Positions 21,738-34,400 of a stretch of DNA of 64,000 bases are shown piece by piece. The notes below the pieces were generated by a model. That model was not told where the DNA came from, ran no database searches, and worked only from the letters and a program-made list of their open reading frames with translations. The translations under genes were made by a program, and so were the position numbers. How positions within the stretch are numbered: the stretch's first letter is position 1; every line of letters begins with the position of its first letter. Origin of the DNA: Setophaga petechia. Its lineage: Eukaryota > Chordata > Aves > Passeriformes > Parulidae. The stretch covers positions 5,198,001 to 5,262,000 of the forward strand of contig JANCRA010000003.1 of NCBI GenBank assembly GCA_024362935.1, in the 5' to 3' direction.

Positions 21738-24073
21738 CTGCTCTGGCTTATCAGCCAGCCTTTGCTGATAAGGCTCTGTCTGAGAGCAAGGAGATCTTTA
21801 TGAGGGAAAGATTCACCTGATCTGAGGGGACAGCTGCACAGAGCATGGTTTTGCAAAAGCTGTTTATGCTTTACCTCCCTGAAATGCAACATAAAAGCAA
21901 ATCTGAAGCCCACCACAGCACACTGCAAGGAGAGACTCCAGGGCAGGAAGAGTGAAGGTGAATCTGGAACTTCACATCCCTGCCTGGGGAATTGCCCTAC
22001 GGGTGTCAGGGGTGCAAGGAATGAGAAAAGAAACTGGCACAGTGCCAGTGGCAGCTGGGACAAAAGGAGTGGGAGCAGACAACACTCACAAATTGGAGCC
22101 TTCCAACCCTCTCCAAAACCTTGGGTCCCACAGCAGCAGCTACAAGCTGTCCCTCCATTCACATGCTGCTTTCCAAATTCAGCCTGAAAATGGGGCTTTG
22201 GTCTCCAGGCTGCCTCAAGCCAGGACTGAGCTGCTGAGCGCCATCAACCTGATAGAAAACAGATTCAGGGCTGGCTGGATGTGTCCATTTAAAGGGATGG
22301 CAAACCACTGTGAGTTCCCACCACTTGATGGCAAAAACCTCTGTATTTTGGGGCAGGGGAGTTCCAGAGCCCTGCCTTGGAGCAATGACCTTGCAGCATC
22401 ACACCAGAGCTTTTGGCCATCAGCTGCTGGAAGTGACATGCAGGTACCTGGAAAGAAATCCATGGCTTCAAGATGGGAGAGGTACAGACAGGTTATGAAA
22501 AAGCCAAGCAAGCACACACGAGCACAGGTTTCTGTAAAAGCAGGGAGAGCTAACCCACTTCACCATGGAAGTGCTGCTTTTGATAGGGCTCTAATTGGGG
22601 ATTTTTATTCAGCGTTGACTCTCTTTTATCAACTCCTTGTCTGCATGAGGCTCTTTTAGGCATGGTAAAATGAGATTCATATTTCCACATTCCTGCTCCT
22701 CCAGGCATTTTCACATCCCTTTTCCCCTCTGCAGATGAAAAGCAGTGCAGTAATAAGTGGCATTTCTGTGGAATATGCTGCCTCCAGACACAAACTGCAT
22801 GCACAATTACTTCTCCCTATGGGGAAAGCAAGGTGACTGAAGATGTAATGATAACAGCACCTTGCCTTTGCTAGGCTGCTTTGATCCTGGAGGATCTCAC
22901 AGATATCCAGAAAGCCTTATCCTGAAGCAATAAATCATGTGAACTAGGCAAAACATTTCCGAGATTATTTTTTTAAAATACAAACACCCGGTCATACATG
23001 GACAAAGCCCAAGAGGTTCTGTCAGATGTCTCCTGTGACAGCTCTGCATAAAAAGAGGGAGAGAGAATGAAAAATACCCATGGATAAGCATACACCCAAA
23101 CATTCTGTATTTTCCTTAAAAACTGAATCTCGTACCTGTGTTTCCTGCAGTTGAGGACATGCAGGTAGAGATTACTTTACCCCCTCTGAGTGGGGCTGGG
23201 CACTGCACACAGATTTGGAATAAAAACATTATATTTCTTCAGTGGCTGCGAGGGATTGGAGTTACACCCACCTAGCTGTGGGAAGACCTGAGTGCCCACC
23301 TCAGCTCCCAAAAACCCATTATCCCAAGCATCCTATAGCCTGGAGGTCAGGGAAATACCCTGTTAGAGAGGTGTTTGCATTGTACCATGTTGAGAGGGGC
23401 TTAGGCATGTGTCTTCTCTATCCATAAGTACAAGGTCTCTGAGATCAGCTGGAGCTGCATCCCTCCAAGTTCATGTTCTCAGGGCACAGGCAGACCTGCA
23501 CCAGCCCAGAAAGAGAAATTATAGAGAGAGAAATACCTGACAGCAGGGATCATATTAGGCAAGGCTTGAATGCAAGTGGCATTGCACTTTTGAAAATCTC
23601 TATTTCCTTTCCTTATTTAGCTTAAAGACAGGTGATGTCAAATGGGTGCTTCTTAGTCAAATAGCACATTTAGTGCCTGGGATATTCCATGGGAGCAGTT
23701 TTAGCTGCAGTAATTCAGAAAACATCATAACCTGACCATCCAAGTCACTGACCCAATGTAGCTTTTTTAGGAGTGAGCTGTAAAGTACAATAGGGGGATT
23801 TAAGAAAACTTTTGGTGATCTGGCTCTCTAAGTAATACAATAAATGCAGAGGGCCTGTGAGTGACTATACTTCACAGCAACTGGAGTTTCTGACCACTGA
23901 CTGGTTTGTGACGGGACTCACTCACTGACATGCAGAGATACCACATGAAAATTCTGCCATCAACAGAGCTACAGGTCTCAGAGTTGCCCTTGGTCTCACC
24001 CTATGCTGGTGGAAAACTTTGCTTCCATCACCTAACTCTCAGCCAGATTTCATTTTCACTTGGTTTTAAACAG
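21738..24073. other. Unique sequence with a 235-codon chance-like frame
   Basis: A plus frame is open from 21952 to 22659 without recognisable domains. It starts at a non-ATG codon and is opposed by long minus frames. No repeat family is recognised. A weak MIR/CORE-like string near 22870-22925 is too diverged to call. Confidence 0.45.
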
Positions 24074-24153
24074 ACCATTCCTGAGATGGGCTTTGGTTGG
24101 TGAAACGTCACTTCCCGAGACAGAAAGTGAAGAGAGAAAGGAAATCTTAGAAG
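24074..24153 (+). other. Candidate internal exon (80 bp), family unknown
   Basis: It is preceded by a pyrimidine-rich tract ending TTTTAAACAG and followed by the strong donor AAG|GTAAGG. One frame is open (1 nt, then 26 codons, then 1 nt). Its incoming phase matches the outgoing phase of the candidate exon at 17444-17597, joining to a Glu codon. The peptide is acidic at its end (ETESEERKEILE). Family unknown. Low confidence. Confidence 0.17.
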
Positions 24154-27041
24154 GTAAGGCAATCTGGTTTTGCCTGTTTGCTGTAAGTAGATGGTTTTGC
24201 AGGCATGACTAGAAAAGTCTTCCCAAAATCTGCTTTCCTAAGCTCTCCAATCTGCTCTCTGCTGGCTGGCTCACAGACACTTTGCTGGCTCGGTAATGAG
24301 CTGTTATAAGTGAGACTCCTGTAAATCAGATGACTCTGTAGTCATTTGATGCTTATATTTGGCCTGCTGAGTCACAAGGACAGGGGTTACATCATGTCAA
24401 ACTAATCATGCAAAACGAATTACAGATAGAGCAGAGCTCTGGGGTGTGCTCAGGGTGGCCCTGAGGTGGGGGAGCTGGGCAGGCACCATCCTGCCCTCAC
24501 CCCGTTGTCACCATCGGTGGGGCTCTGTCCCTCACTTCTGCTCCTGGCACAACTCTTCCTCCAGCTCTGGTAGGAATATCTCCTTTGAACAGCATTCACA
24601 GCAGACCTCTAGAAGGCCCCCACCAGATAAGCTCTGGTCACACACCCAGGTTCAGAGCAAGGTCAGACAGGGCGTCCCAGCACAGCCTTACGCAGAGGAT
24701 GCTATTTTTCTTTAAAACAGAAAAGCCAAATAATTTTATTTTCCAGCATAGTGTTCCCTCTAACAGCCCATCCCTGACCCTGCCTGTTGGCTGTACACTG
24801 AGCCATGGCTCCTCCCTGAGTTTCCTCCTCTTCTGCACCTTCTTCTCCCAGAGTGGTCCCCAGCCTTGCACCCTCTCCTCATCTTCACACCCATGTGCTG
24901 GCACTTACCCACTGATAAATGTTAGGCAAACTTAAGACCTCCTAAAAAAGCCAGCCTTCATTGAAGGGTTTAATGCAGGAGGGAGTATTGGAGCTGCTGT
25001 TAAATGCTGCCCTGTGCTGCAGCTGGAGGCACCCACCTCTCCCATGTTTGTACCTTTGGCTGTCCAGAGCTCACACCAAAACCACAGAGACAGGCAGAGT
25101 GGTAAACAGACATATTAACACCTTCATTTTTTTTTAGGGGTGCAGCAGTTCAGAAGAAAGAGCATTTCCCTCCATTAGGCTTAGGGTAGTCTTGCATCAT
25201 GAAATAACTCAAAAAACCTGCAAGCTGAAGGCAGGACAAAAATCCCATAAGCTCACCAAAAAGCAGTATTTGGGTAATGGTATTCTCCTATTCCCCAGGG
25301 AAATATTTTGCAAGTTACCTCTCACAGGTCACTCTTTTTCCTTCAGGTTGTAGAAAGCAAAAAAACCTCAGCACATGCATCAAGGAAAAAATGATGACTT
25401 TGATGGTTTAGCAGTCAAGCCACTCACCTAGAAAAAGGGGCACTCTGCTCCAGAAAACCAGTTCCTTTTTTTTATGTGCTAAATATTTAATGCAGAATGT
25501 ACAACAAGGTTTGGCAGCCACCTGCTTACCCTGACCACTAAATCACAGTTGTATTTGCAGTGGTGCCTCTCTATCTGATCAGAGTCTGAGCTTCTTGCTG
25601 CACAGCAGAGCCATTTTCAGGAAATGTGATGGGAATTCCCACAGCTCCCACTGCACTACCTGGTGAGCAAGCATGGATTTGAATCCCATTGCTCAGCAAA
25701 TCTGGCTCCCCCAATTCCACAGCTCCAGATTCTGTGTAATCGCTGAAAAGGAGGAATGGATTAATTCAGATGGAAAAGATTCAGCTCTAGTGAGGTCTGG
25801 GAAAGGTGGTGTGTGTCTTCAGGAGGAGGTCCTGGTGGTGGATCCCAGCTGGCTGTAGGTATCTCCTTGCAGTCCTGCAAGGGACACTGATCCCACTGAG
25901 GCACAAGTGCTCAGGTAACACCCTGGGCTGGGTGGTGGCACCCCTGTGGCAATGCCAGCCACTGACAGTGGGAAGAAACCAGTGACCTTACTGTGCCACT
26001 GCAGGTGGGCACCAGGAGCAGGGCAGAGGGCAGGTGGCCAGCAGACCCTGCTGGCTGCTGGACAGGGCTCTGCTCCAGCCCAGAGTCTCTGGCTGAGCAT
26101 TCCCAGTCTCTGCAAGGCACAGTGCTGTGCTGAGCCACCCCCAGCTCCCACAGAGCAGCAGGGGTTATTCCTTAGGGAGTGCATTATCCCTGATGGAACT
26201 GCAGCTCCCCTCCCTCCCACCAGCTCTTAGCCCTCCTCCAGCCATACACATTTCAGTTATGGACCATTTTCTGTTTGGGATCACATTTTTGTTCACACAC
26301 AGAGTATTCTCCTAGGGAGACCAGTTCAAGAGCATCACATATTTGGTTTTTGTCCCTATTTTCTGGAAAGCAGCACAGCCTGCCTGGAAGTGTCAGGCTA
26401 TCCAGGGAGAGCAGCCTCCCTGTGAGCCCTCACAGCTGGCTGGTTTTCAGAGGAGATGCTGTGCAGATCATGGCCTCTGTTAACATGGGAATGATAACTT
26501 ATCCCAAATTTAATGGCAGGTGAAGAGCTGTGGCTGTAGCTGGTGGTGTGTCCTTGTGTTTTGGTGGCATGACTGTCCCACCCCTGTGCCTGGCTGAAAC
26601 TGTGAATCCCTGAGGCAGCAGCCTGAGTCACTTTCCCTTCACAGAGGTGCTACACATATGAAATAAATAGCAGCACCCTCCTGCCTTGTTGAGGACCAGG
26701 TTAAAACCCCAGCAGGCAACTCAGAACTGGCTCCCTCCTCAGAACTTGCTCTCCTTGTCCTCCTCTCTGAGAAAAAAGGGAAAAAATCCCACAGCCATGA
26801 CCAGACCCCTCCCTGGTGGGAGAGGGGATGCCTGGGCTTGGAAGGGCACAGCTCTCACTACCAGGGAGAGTAGAGTGAGATCTGCATGAAACCTCATTCA
26901 GGCTTTGTCCTCTTTTGAGCAGAAAGAAAAACATTCCCTGCAGCCCTTGGCTGACCTGAGGTTGGTGTGCAGCACAGCAAGCAGGAGGGTGAAGCCCCTC
27001 ACTCACAGAGAGCAGCCACAATCCTGCCTCAGTCCCTGGGC
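24154..27041. other. Unique sequence, nothing firmly recognised
   Basis: A further acceptor (TTTTTTTTTAG at 25137) is followed by a short frame ending at TAG 25176-25178. It is in phase with the candidate exon at 24074. No repeat or RNA family is recognised. Frames of up to 133 codons around 25800-26230 lie on both strands. Confidence 0.45.
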
Positions 27042-27672
27042 TCTGGGTGTCAGGATCTCTCGCTGGTCAGAGTGACCCCGAGAAATGTTGGAAAGTCTCT
27101 TTTCCCAGCCCAGTGCTTGAAGAAGGAGTCAGAGCTCTTCATTTCTCGGTCTCAAGGTTGTTTATTGTATCTTATCTGTAAAATTCTTTCTCCTGCCCTG
27201 CCGAGGTCCATCTAGCAGGACAGTTCCAGGCACTCTGCCTGCCCCCAGGGTGGTGTTATGTCTTTATACTAAAAACTACATAAACAATCTTTACAATTAC
27301 TTTCCAATACCTATCACCTATGTTACACAGTGAGCTTCTACTCTAAACAAATCCAAAAGTGCCAACATCACAGCAGAAGATGGAGGCCAAGAAGAAGGAG
27401 AAAGGCAGGACACACCCAGTTCCCTCCATCTTGCCTCCTGAACTCTCACACCAAAAACCCTAAAATCTACTTCTCCACCTTGTGATAACTTCATTAATAT
27501 TCTACCTAAACTGTTGTGGCTTACTGATCTTCATATAAGGTTGGTAATTTGCTCCACAGGTCATAATCAAACCCACAGGTGTTTTAGACTCTGTGCCAGG
27601 GCTTCTGAGCCCCTGGCAGGGTCCTGGCCATCCTGGACAGCCAGAGGGATGTTCTGGGTTCCCATATCTGGG
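27042..27672 (-). mobile_element. Solo LTR of an endogenous retrovirus, antisense
   Basis: The LTR (27048-27666) begins TGTCAGG on the plus strand. It ends ...CCCATA, consistent with an ACA terminus with one transition. Perfect 6-bp repeats (TCTGGG) flank it at 27042-27047 and 27667-27672, as expected for a target-site duplication. TTTATT at 27161-27166 is an AATAAA signal on the minus strand, giving the orientation. Internal blocks match a songbird LTR family I recall: TTATACTAAAAACTACAT, ACTTTCCAATACCTATCACC, and GCAGAAGATGGAGGCCAAGA. No internal retroviral genes are adjacent. Confidence 0.85.
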
Positions 27673-30600
27673 AAGTTGAGCCTTTGGCGTGCTCAGATGT
27701 CTGATCCTGCTGGAGTCACAGCCCTCTCCACTGTGACAGAACCTGCTGAGCTGACAGCAAACAGCTCAGTTGGATGTGATGGAGGTTGCAACACCAAAAT
27801 GGTCCTGCAGCCTGTGCCAGTGTGACAGCAGCCCCAGTGCTGTCCCTCCTCTATCCCCAAGCAGAGCTACCGTGCAATGTGAAAGTGCTCTGGTCTCTGG
27901 AGGAGAACACCATGTACCACTTGATCTCCCAAGGACAAGTAACTCTGTCTGCTGGTGCCTGTGGGGACCAGCAGTGCCTGTCTTGGCAGCCCTCACGTGT
28001 TGTTCAGGGCAGATTTCCTGCTCAGATTCAAGAGCTGGAGGACAGCCACAAGTAGGAAGGAGATGAGCACGCCCTCTCAGGAAATGATAAAGGAACAGAG
28101 CAAATGCTTTTGTTTGTGAAACAGCATCATCTGGAGCACCATGAGAGCCTCCTTCCAGAGGCAAAGGCAAAGTGTGGAAATCACAAGCAGCTCCTAAACA
28201 CCATGTCAGGCACTGGGTGTCACTGGGTGAGCTGTGCAAGTCAGCAAACACTAGAAAGGACCTTAGTGCATTCTCATTTCTGAGTGGTGGTCCCTTTGGA
28301 AATCCCACTGATAAGGATGGTGATCCACTTGTTACGAACTCATCTCTTTAAAAGGATTTTCTTTTTCAAAAAGCCAGCATTGAGGAACCAGGGGAATGAT
28401 GCTGGCATGGAGGAAGCTGAGAGAATGAGAGAGCAGATGCAACACAGGCTGATGGAGTGGGAGGCACTGCTCAGGTGACACACAAGTCTGCAGCAGATAG
28501 AGAAGACCCACAGCAAAGATGGACTGGGCAGACTTCAGCACTGGGACAACACATGGAACCCTGGAGTTAAAAGGCCTTTTTCATGTGGGAGATTATTTTG
28601 CAGGGATGAGTCATGGAAGACTCACATCAGGTAGCAAGCTCTGGAGCACAGCCTCTGCTAACACAGAAAGAAGAGATGCCCACCAGCCAAAGCCTCCTCC
28701 CAGCCTGGCCAGAGCCAGTTCACACACTTTGGCTGCTGGGTTGAGGGGTGTTTTCATGCAGGGCACAGTGCCTCTCTCCTGCTCCCTGGTGCAGCCAATG
28801 CTCCCAGGGCTCTCACACAGTGAGAGGGCACCTTCAGGCTCCCTTCTCAGAAATGGAGGGAATTGCTCTTCAGCTTCTCACCTTCCAGAAGTGTCCTGCA
28901 AACACTGAGCTACTCTGTGCAAAGGCAGGTGGCCTCTCCCCATCTGTGTTTTGTGACAAAAGAGTGGCTTGGACATGATGTCCAGGGAAGAGTCTGTGGT
29001 TACAGATTCCAGGTGAGAACAGGCGCTTCTGCAGCTCAGAGCTAAGTGTCTGTATCTCTTTGCAGGTCCCTGCTACTCTCCTTGACATTTTCTTCAGGCT
29101 AACTTAAGGACTTGCTCCTTGTTGGCCTTGGTGAATCCCACTTTTACAGGCTGAGTTCTCCCAGAATCTGCACAGGACTCCAGTCAGAAGTGGATAGAGA
29201 AATGTAAGGGGTAAAGTCCTGAAATGCTCAGTCCTGCAGCCTCTAAAATCCTTTCTGTCTGGGCAGTGCATCTCATCTGGGTGGTTTTTGCCTGGTTAAC
29301 GGAGGAGCACTGATCTGACCATTGTGGAGGAAAAGGCCTTCCTGCACTGATATTTTCTCTTTAGCTGGAAAGACGAGATTGAGAGACAGAGCTATGGAAA
29401 ATGAGCAGATTTTAGGCAACCAACACCTCTTCATAGCCCAAGGAATGTAACATTGAAAAATGTGTCCTTGTAAAAGGGAAGAAATTTCTGTAATTGATTT
29501 TCTGGTACTGAAATTGCTGAAACAGAAAGAGATAAATGAACTGTCCTCATAACTGGACAAATCAGGATATGCAGATACTTTCTTGTAAAAATGAAAGCTT
29601 TTACATAGTTGAGGTTGATATATCTCACTCAGAAATTTTCAGATACATTTTAATGAAACTTTCAAAGTTATTTTAATAGAACCCTAACTAAGAGTATTTT
29701 TGAGTAAAGCACTGAGATATTACACCTCATGGTCTCAAAAAGGAAGCCTGAAAGCAAGTGTGTTTTACTAGGAACATCTGTACTGCACTTTAGCATTACT
29801 ATAGTGTGATGAGAGTGCAGGAGACTTAATCTGGCCCAAGTTTTTCTCAGTGAGAATCTCTTCTGCCCAAGCCTTGATCTCTGCCTAGAGACTTACCAGG
29901 AGGAGGCTAAAATCAGACAGCAAAGAGGGGACTCTTCTGGAAGGTACAAAGAGCAATACTAGAAATTCTCCAGAAAAAAAAAAAAAAGTAATTTAGGCAA
30001 TTCAGGCACACAGGGTCCAGCAGCAAAAGCCAATGTCTTTACAAATAATGATCATGAATGGATCAGTCTCTACAGGTCCTCACCAGTCAGCCTGAGACAG
30101 ATGCTGAACTATATTGAGACATCCGGTGTCTAAATAGCTTTGAACAGCTGGTCAGTAGAGCTTGGCCAAAAGAACAGCTGAGTCAGGACAGCAAAACATG
30201 GCCCCACAGAAATTCACTGGGCACTGCATATTTTCCTCCTTCCCTGCCCCGTGAGTGTACCAGTGCACGCTCACATGCACCAAATGCACATTAAAAAAAG
30301 AGGACAAATGTCCATGACAAGATCCTTTACAATCAGGAACCAAATTCTGGAGTCCCCCCTTAGTCCATCAAAATGGTGTGGTCCCAAGTTACTAAATGAA
30401 AAGATCTCAAGCTAGAAGGAAAACACCAGTATAAAGAGCTGTGCCAAATTTTGTTAGGAAAGGTCCATTTTTTCATGAACCTGGACTCTGCACACTAAAA
30501 GCTGCAGACCTGGGCTCCTTCTGCATCAGGGATGCTGCAGCAGAAGCTGAGTGTGCCCTGCATGTTCATTTTGGATACTCCATGTGCACAGCTCCAACAG

Positions 30601-31997
30601 TGGTACATATCATAGACATATTTAAAAGGGAGGGATGGGCCTGGGAAGCTGAAGTTGAGAAGGGTATTATTATTTTTTATTTCAGGCAAAATATTTTAAT
30701 ATTTTTTATCTAATTTTTCCCATGTATAATTATTAGCTCTGCTTGCCTGTAGGAACAATTTCAGACAACTTCCAAACTTGCTTCTAAGTTCTCTGTTCTG
30801 TTCTTGCTGTACTGCTTAAAAGTACATGGCAGGACATGGCAGGAATGAGTGACACCCATTTGGCTCCAGGGAACCTTGCTGTCTGACTTTCCCACTTCAT
30901 TTGTGCCAGAAAAGGTTTGTGCATCTGAGATGAGAGCAGATTTTTACCTTGGGGGAGTGATGAGCTGAATGTTACTGTTGGAGGAGATTGTGCAACTCAG
31001 CAGATACCAGATCACAAAAGTGAAGTGGGAAAAGTCACTGGAACTGGTCCATGTCACGTAGACTAAAACCTCCAATCATCTAGAAAGTTATGTAAAATAC
31101 TCTAGGAAAAAAAGCAAAGAGTCACATAAAGAAAACAAGAAAATTGGTAATTCAGGAGATGTTGCAGGACCTTGCAGATCTCAAATAGCTGAAATGGCCA
31201 GAGTATAAATCTAAGCAGATGACATCTGGCAAATAAGAATGGGCACACTTTAGAAGGCAATGGAAGGGGAGAGGGAAGGCTGAGGAGGGACTAGCTGAGC
31301 CTCCTGTTGGACATGGAAATGTGAACATGTTTCCCAGGGCAATGCAACTCCCCTCTGATCCCAACAGACCTCAGTGGAAAAATCTCCTGCCACCCATTTT
31401 CCATAATTGCCCATGCAGTGGCAGCTCCACCTGACCAATAACCAACCACTGATGGTCAATGGTAAAGAACAGGAGGACACTGAGAGCAAGAAATAAGGGG
31501 ATGAAGAGAGAGGAATCTGGTTCCTCAAAAGTACAAGTACATTAATTTGGATGTAGAGCACAAATGCTGGGATGCATGTAGGAATCAGGCTGGGGGGTAG
31601 CCATGCAACCTGGAAAGTTCCAGTGCAGAGTGACAGCGACATCCCTGCCCATGGGGACAAAGGAGCTGCTCCCAGTTCAGCAATGTGCTGCTGCAGAGCA
31701 GCTGAAGGGCTGGGGAGGCACTGCAGGCTCACGCAGCTGGGAGCTGGGAACAGATGCTGGGGCTGAGCTGCCTTCACCCAGCTCCCAGCCTCAAAGGCAC
31801 GAGCTCTGCTCCCCATGTTCTGCACAAGTATTTGAGGATCAGGGAGGCATTCAGCCTCATTAACCTTTCAGTGGTATGGGAACTGCAGAGCAAAAGGACA
31901 GCTGGAATTCTTCCTCCCGTGCACACTGACCCAGGGCAAAGCCATCTGAACACACGGGTGTGTGGGGACATGGGGAGGGCTGACATTCTGAGGAACT
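27673..31997. other. Unique sequence, nothing firmly recognised
   Basis: No gene or RNA recognised. A 13-bp A run lies at about 29974-29987. Frames of up to 191 codons on both strands (27766-28310, 31250-31825) lack domains. Confidence 0.45.
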
Positions 31998-32004
31998 GCT
32001 CAGG

Positions 32005-32440
32005 ATACAGCATGGACCTGCTGGAGCGAGTCCAGAGAAGGCCACAGAACAGATCAGAGGGCTGGAGCACCTGTCCTACAAACCCAGGAGTTGCTCAGCC
32101 TGGAGAAGAGAAGGCTCCAGAGAGACCTTATGGAACCTTCCAGGGCTCCAAGAGAGCTGGAGAGGGACTTTTTATAAGGGCATGGGACAAAGGGGAAAGG
32201 TTTCAAACGAAAAGATTATATATTAAGAAAATATATATATATATATATTTTTGCATTGAAACTGGTGAAATACAGGTTGCCCAGAGAGACAGCAGATGCC
32301 CCACCCCTGGAAGTGTCCAAGGTCAGGTTAGGAGGGGCTTTGAACAACCAGATCTATTTGAAGGTGTCCCTGCTTACTGCAGGAGGTTGCACTATATGAC
32401 TTTTAAAGAGCCCTCCCAACCCAAACTATTCTGTGATACC
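32005..32440 (+). mobile_element. CR1 LINE 3' region
   Basis: The ordered CR1 blocks are GGACCTGCTGGAGCGAGTCC, AGAGAAGGCCACAG, a GGGCTGGAGCACCT block, CAGCCTGGAGAAGAGAAGGC, a CCAGAGAGACCTTAT block, CTGGAAGTGTCCAAGGTCAG, and CCTCCCAACC..CTATTCTGTG. They cover the end of the second frame and the 3' UTR, sense on plus. A TA microsatellite has expanded inside it. Stops and indels show it is dead. It explains the middle of the 290-codon frame that crosses it. Confidence 0.92.
32218..32252. repeat. (TA)n tract inside CR1
   Basis: A run of about ten TA units lies within the CR1 fragment, where intact copies have an A-rich stretch. Confidence 0.9.
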
Positions 32441-34317
32441 TCCAGGAAGTATATTGCCAGCCCCTGCTTCCTGGCAGTATTTATATTTTTGGCAAGTCTG
32501 TGGTGTTATTGTGAGACTCGAGGAGATCAGGTCTGTGCCCTGAGCTCACCCTGCCATTGTGCTCCTGCAAGGCTGCCCTCCTCCAACACCACAGAGGGAA
32601 CAAGGTGTGCCAGGCCAGAGCCATAAATCCCACTGGAGCAATCCTACCTGTGAAATGTACTGGGTCACACGTCCAGAGGAGGGAGTTTCTAACAAGAAGC
32701 CCAGTGAGGTGTTGCTATCCAGGAAGGACAGACAGGACAGAAATACAACCTCATTTGAAGAGCCATCTTCACTTGTGCTGCACTGTTTGGATGAGTTGAA
32801 CTGCAAGGGAAAAGAGTAATTAAAACAAAACAAGTAGGAATGAATGCAGAAAAAGAAACATGCATCTCTGAACAATTCTGGTCTACCCAATATTTGAATT
32901 GTCAAGATACAGAACAGATGTGTTGACTCAGCTTTAACAATGTCAAAGTGCAGGTTCAGCTGTCCAAATGTAGGCAAGTTGTGCTCTCTGAGACAACCAG
33001 GATATGCTGCCTTGCCTCTGCTGGCCTCTCTAGAATGGGAGAGGTTTGTCCTGGGTCCTGGGACAGGTTTATCCTGGGTCAGACCTGCCAGCCCCATGTA
33101 GATGTCATGGGGCCCTAAGGTACCTAGGATGGGCATCAGGTATCTTTGTGTACAGAAGAAAATGGAGGAACTGGACTGAATACATTCTCCAGGCTCCTTG
33201 AGCAGTAGTGGAGAGGTGTGTGTGTGTCTGCAACACCCATCTCTAGAGGAATCTCCCTTCAGAGGGACATTTCTCTTTCCAGACACTATTAAAAATCCTT
33301 GAAAATTAACTTGCAATGATAATGTCCCCCTTGAAAAGCTAAAGACACTTCAGTTACTCTCTGCCTTAGTGATGCAAACATACTCTTCCCAATATCTCAC
33401 TTTGGGGTCTTTGTAGACTCAGCTGGAAGCAAAGAGCCCAGAAATGCCACACCACCAAACTCTGGCAGCCAGTGACTGCCTTGCTGCGGGACATTGCTCT
33501 GCTGGTGGCCTGGTCCCACTCAGCCTGGTCCACTGAAGGGACACAGAGCAGCAAGGCTGCACAGCACACGGAAAAAGGCTTCCAGACAGGCAGTGTTCCC
33601 AAAGCCACTCGCACCAGGGACTGCTCCTCCCTCGCCACAAATTTTCTGGGGTACAGAATGTCACGAGAAAGGTCTGGTATTGTCTTTTTATCTTATTTTT
33701 GTTCACAGTCCCTGAGGGAGCATTAGCACTTTGCAATTGCTTTTGCCTGTTCTTCTGTCATCTGCGGATATTTCCATGACACACTTGCCCTGAGGCCATC
33801 AGACTCAGCTGCCAGCCCTGGGGGCATCTCCACCTGGCTGAACTAACGAGCAAATGGAGGGAGGACGTTTCAGAGGACAAGAGGCTTGGATTTTACAGGG
33901 AAAGGGCGTGATCAGAAAACTGTAGCATTAGCCCCATTCCCAGGTTGGAAATGCTTGCAGCAGGGCAGCAGGAAGGCAGAGAAGAGCCCAGGGAGGACAG
34001 GCTGAGCTGTGGCCCTGCAGAGGCTGGCCAGCAGGTCTATGTGGTTGTGCAATTCTAAATCTTTGGTGCCTTCTATCAGCACCCCAGACCTTGTTTCAGC
34101 AGAGACTGTGGTGACATCTGGGCCATGGGCAAGCAGCTCCTGATTTATGGCCATTTCCTTCAGGAAGGGGCTCTCACTTTCCCTTCATCTGCATTTGTGA
34201 AGACTCTGATGGAATGCATTCAGCAAGCAAGAGACACAGAGCTCTCTTAATGGTGTCAAGAAAGGATGTTTTCCAGATCCAATGAAGCTCCATATTTATG
34301 TGTCTGGTCCTTCTGAG
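32441..34317. other. Unique sequence with a 256-codon antisense open frame
   Basis: The minus strand is open from 33316 to 32546. The predicted peptide has no recognisable domain, signal or repeat, and has high Ser/Leu/Cys content like other chance frames here. No gene is called. Confidence 0.45.
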
Positions 34318-34400
34318 GTAAGGAAAATGTGAGTCTAAACCCTCACCCCTGCAGAGCAAGCTGAGAACTGAACCCAGACCACCTGCATGCCATTAGAGCA
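34318..34400 (-). mobile_element. Possible tRNA-derived SINE head (MIR/CORE type)
   Basis: On the minus strand, AGTGCTCTAATGGCATGCAG is followed by GTGGTCTGGGTTCAGTTCTC and AGCTTGCTCTG. The GGGTTCAGTTCTC part resembles a degenerate tRNA B box, followed by a MIR-like 'agctctgcc'. No cloverleaf can be drawn, so it is not a tRNA gene. Confidence 0.4.

Noticed and set aside
22840..22925. MIR/CORE-like string
   Set aside because: Only a few short words match; too diverged to support.
31754..32626. 290-codon plus-strand frame
   Set aside because: It crosses a decayed CR1 fragment and TA repeat, and no part matches a known protein.
34318..34400. tRNA gene on the minus strand
   Set aside because: Only a degenerate B-box-like string is present. 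No A box or cloverleaf, so it is treated as a SINE remnant.
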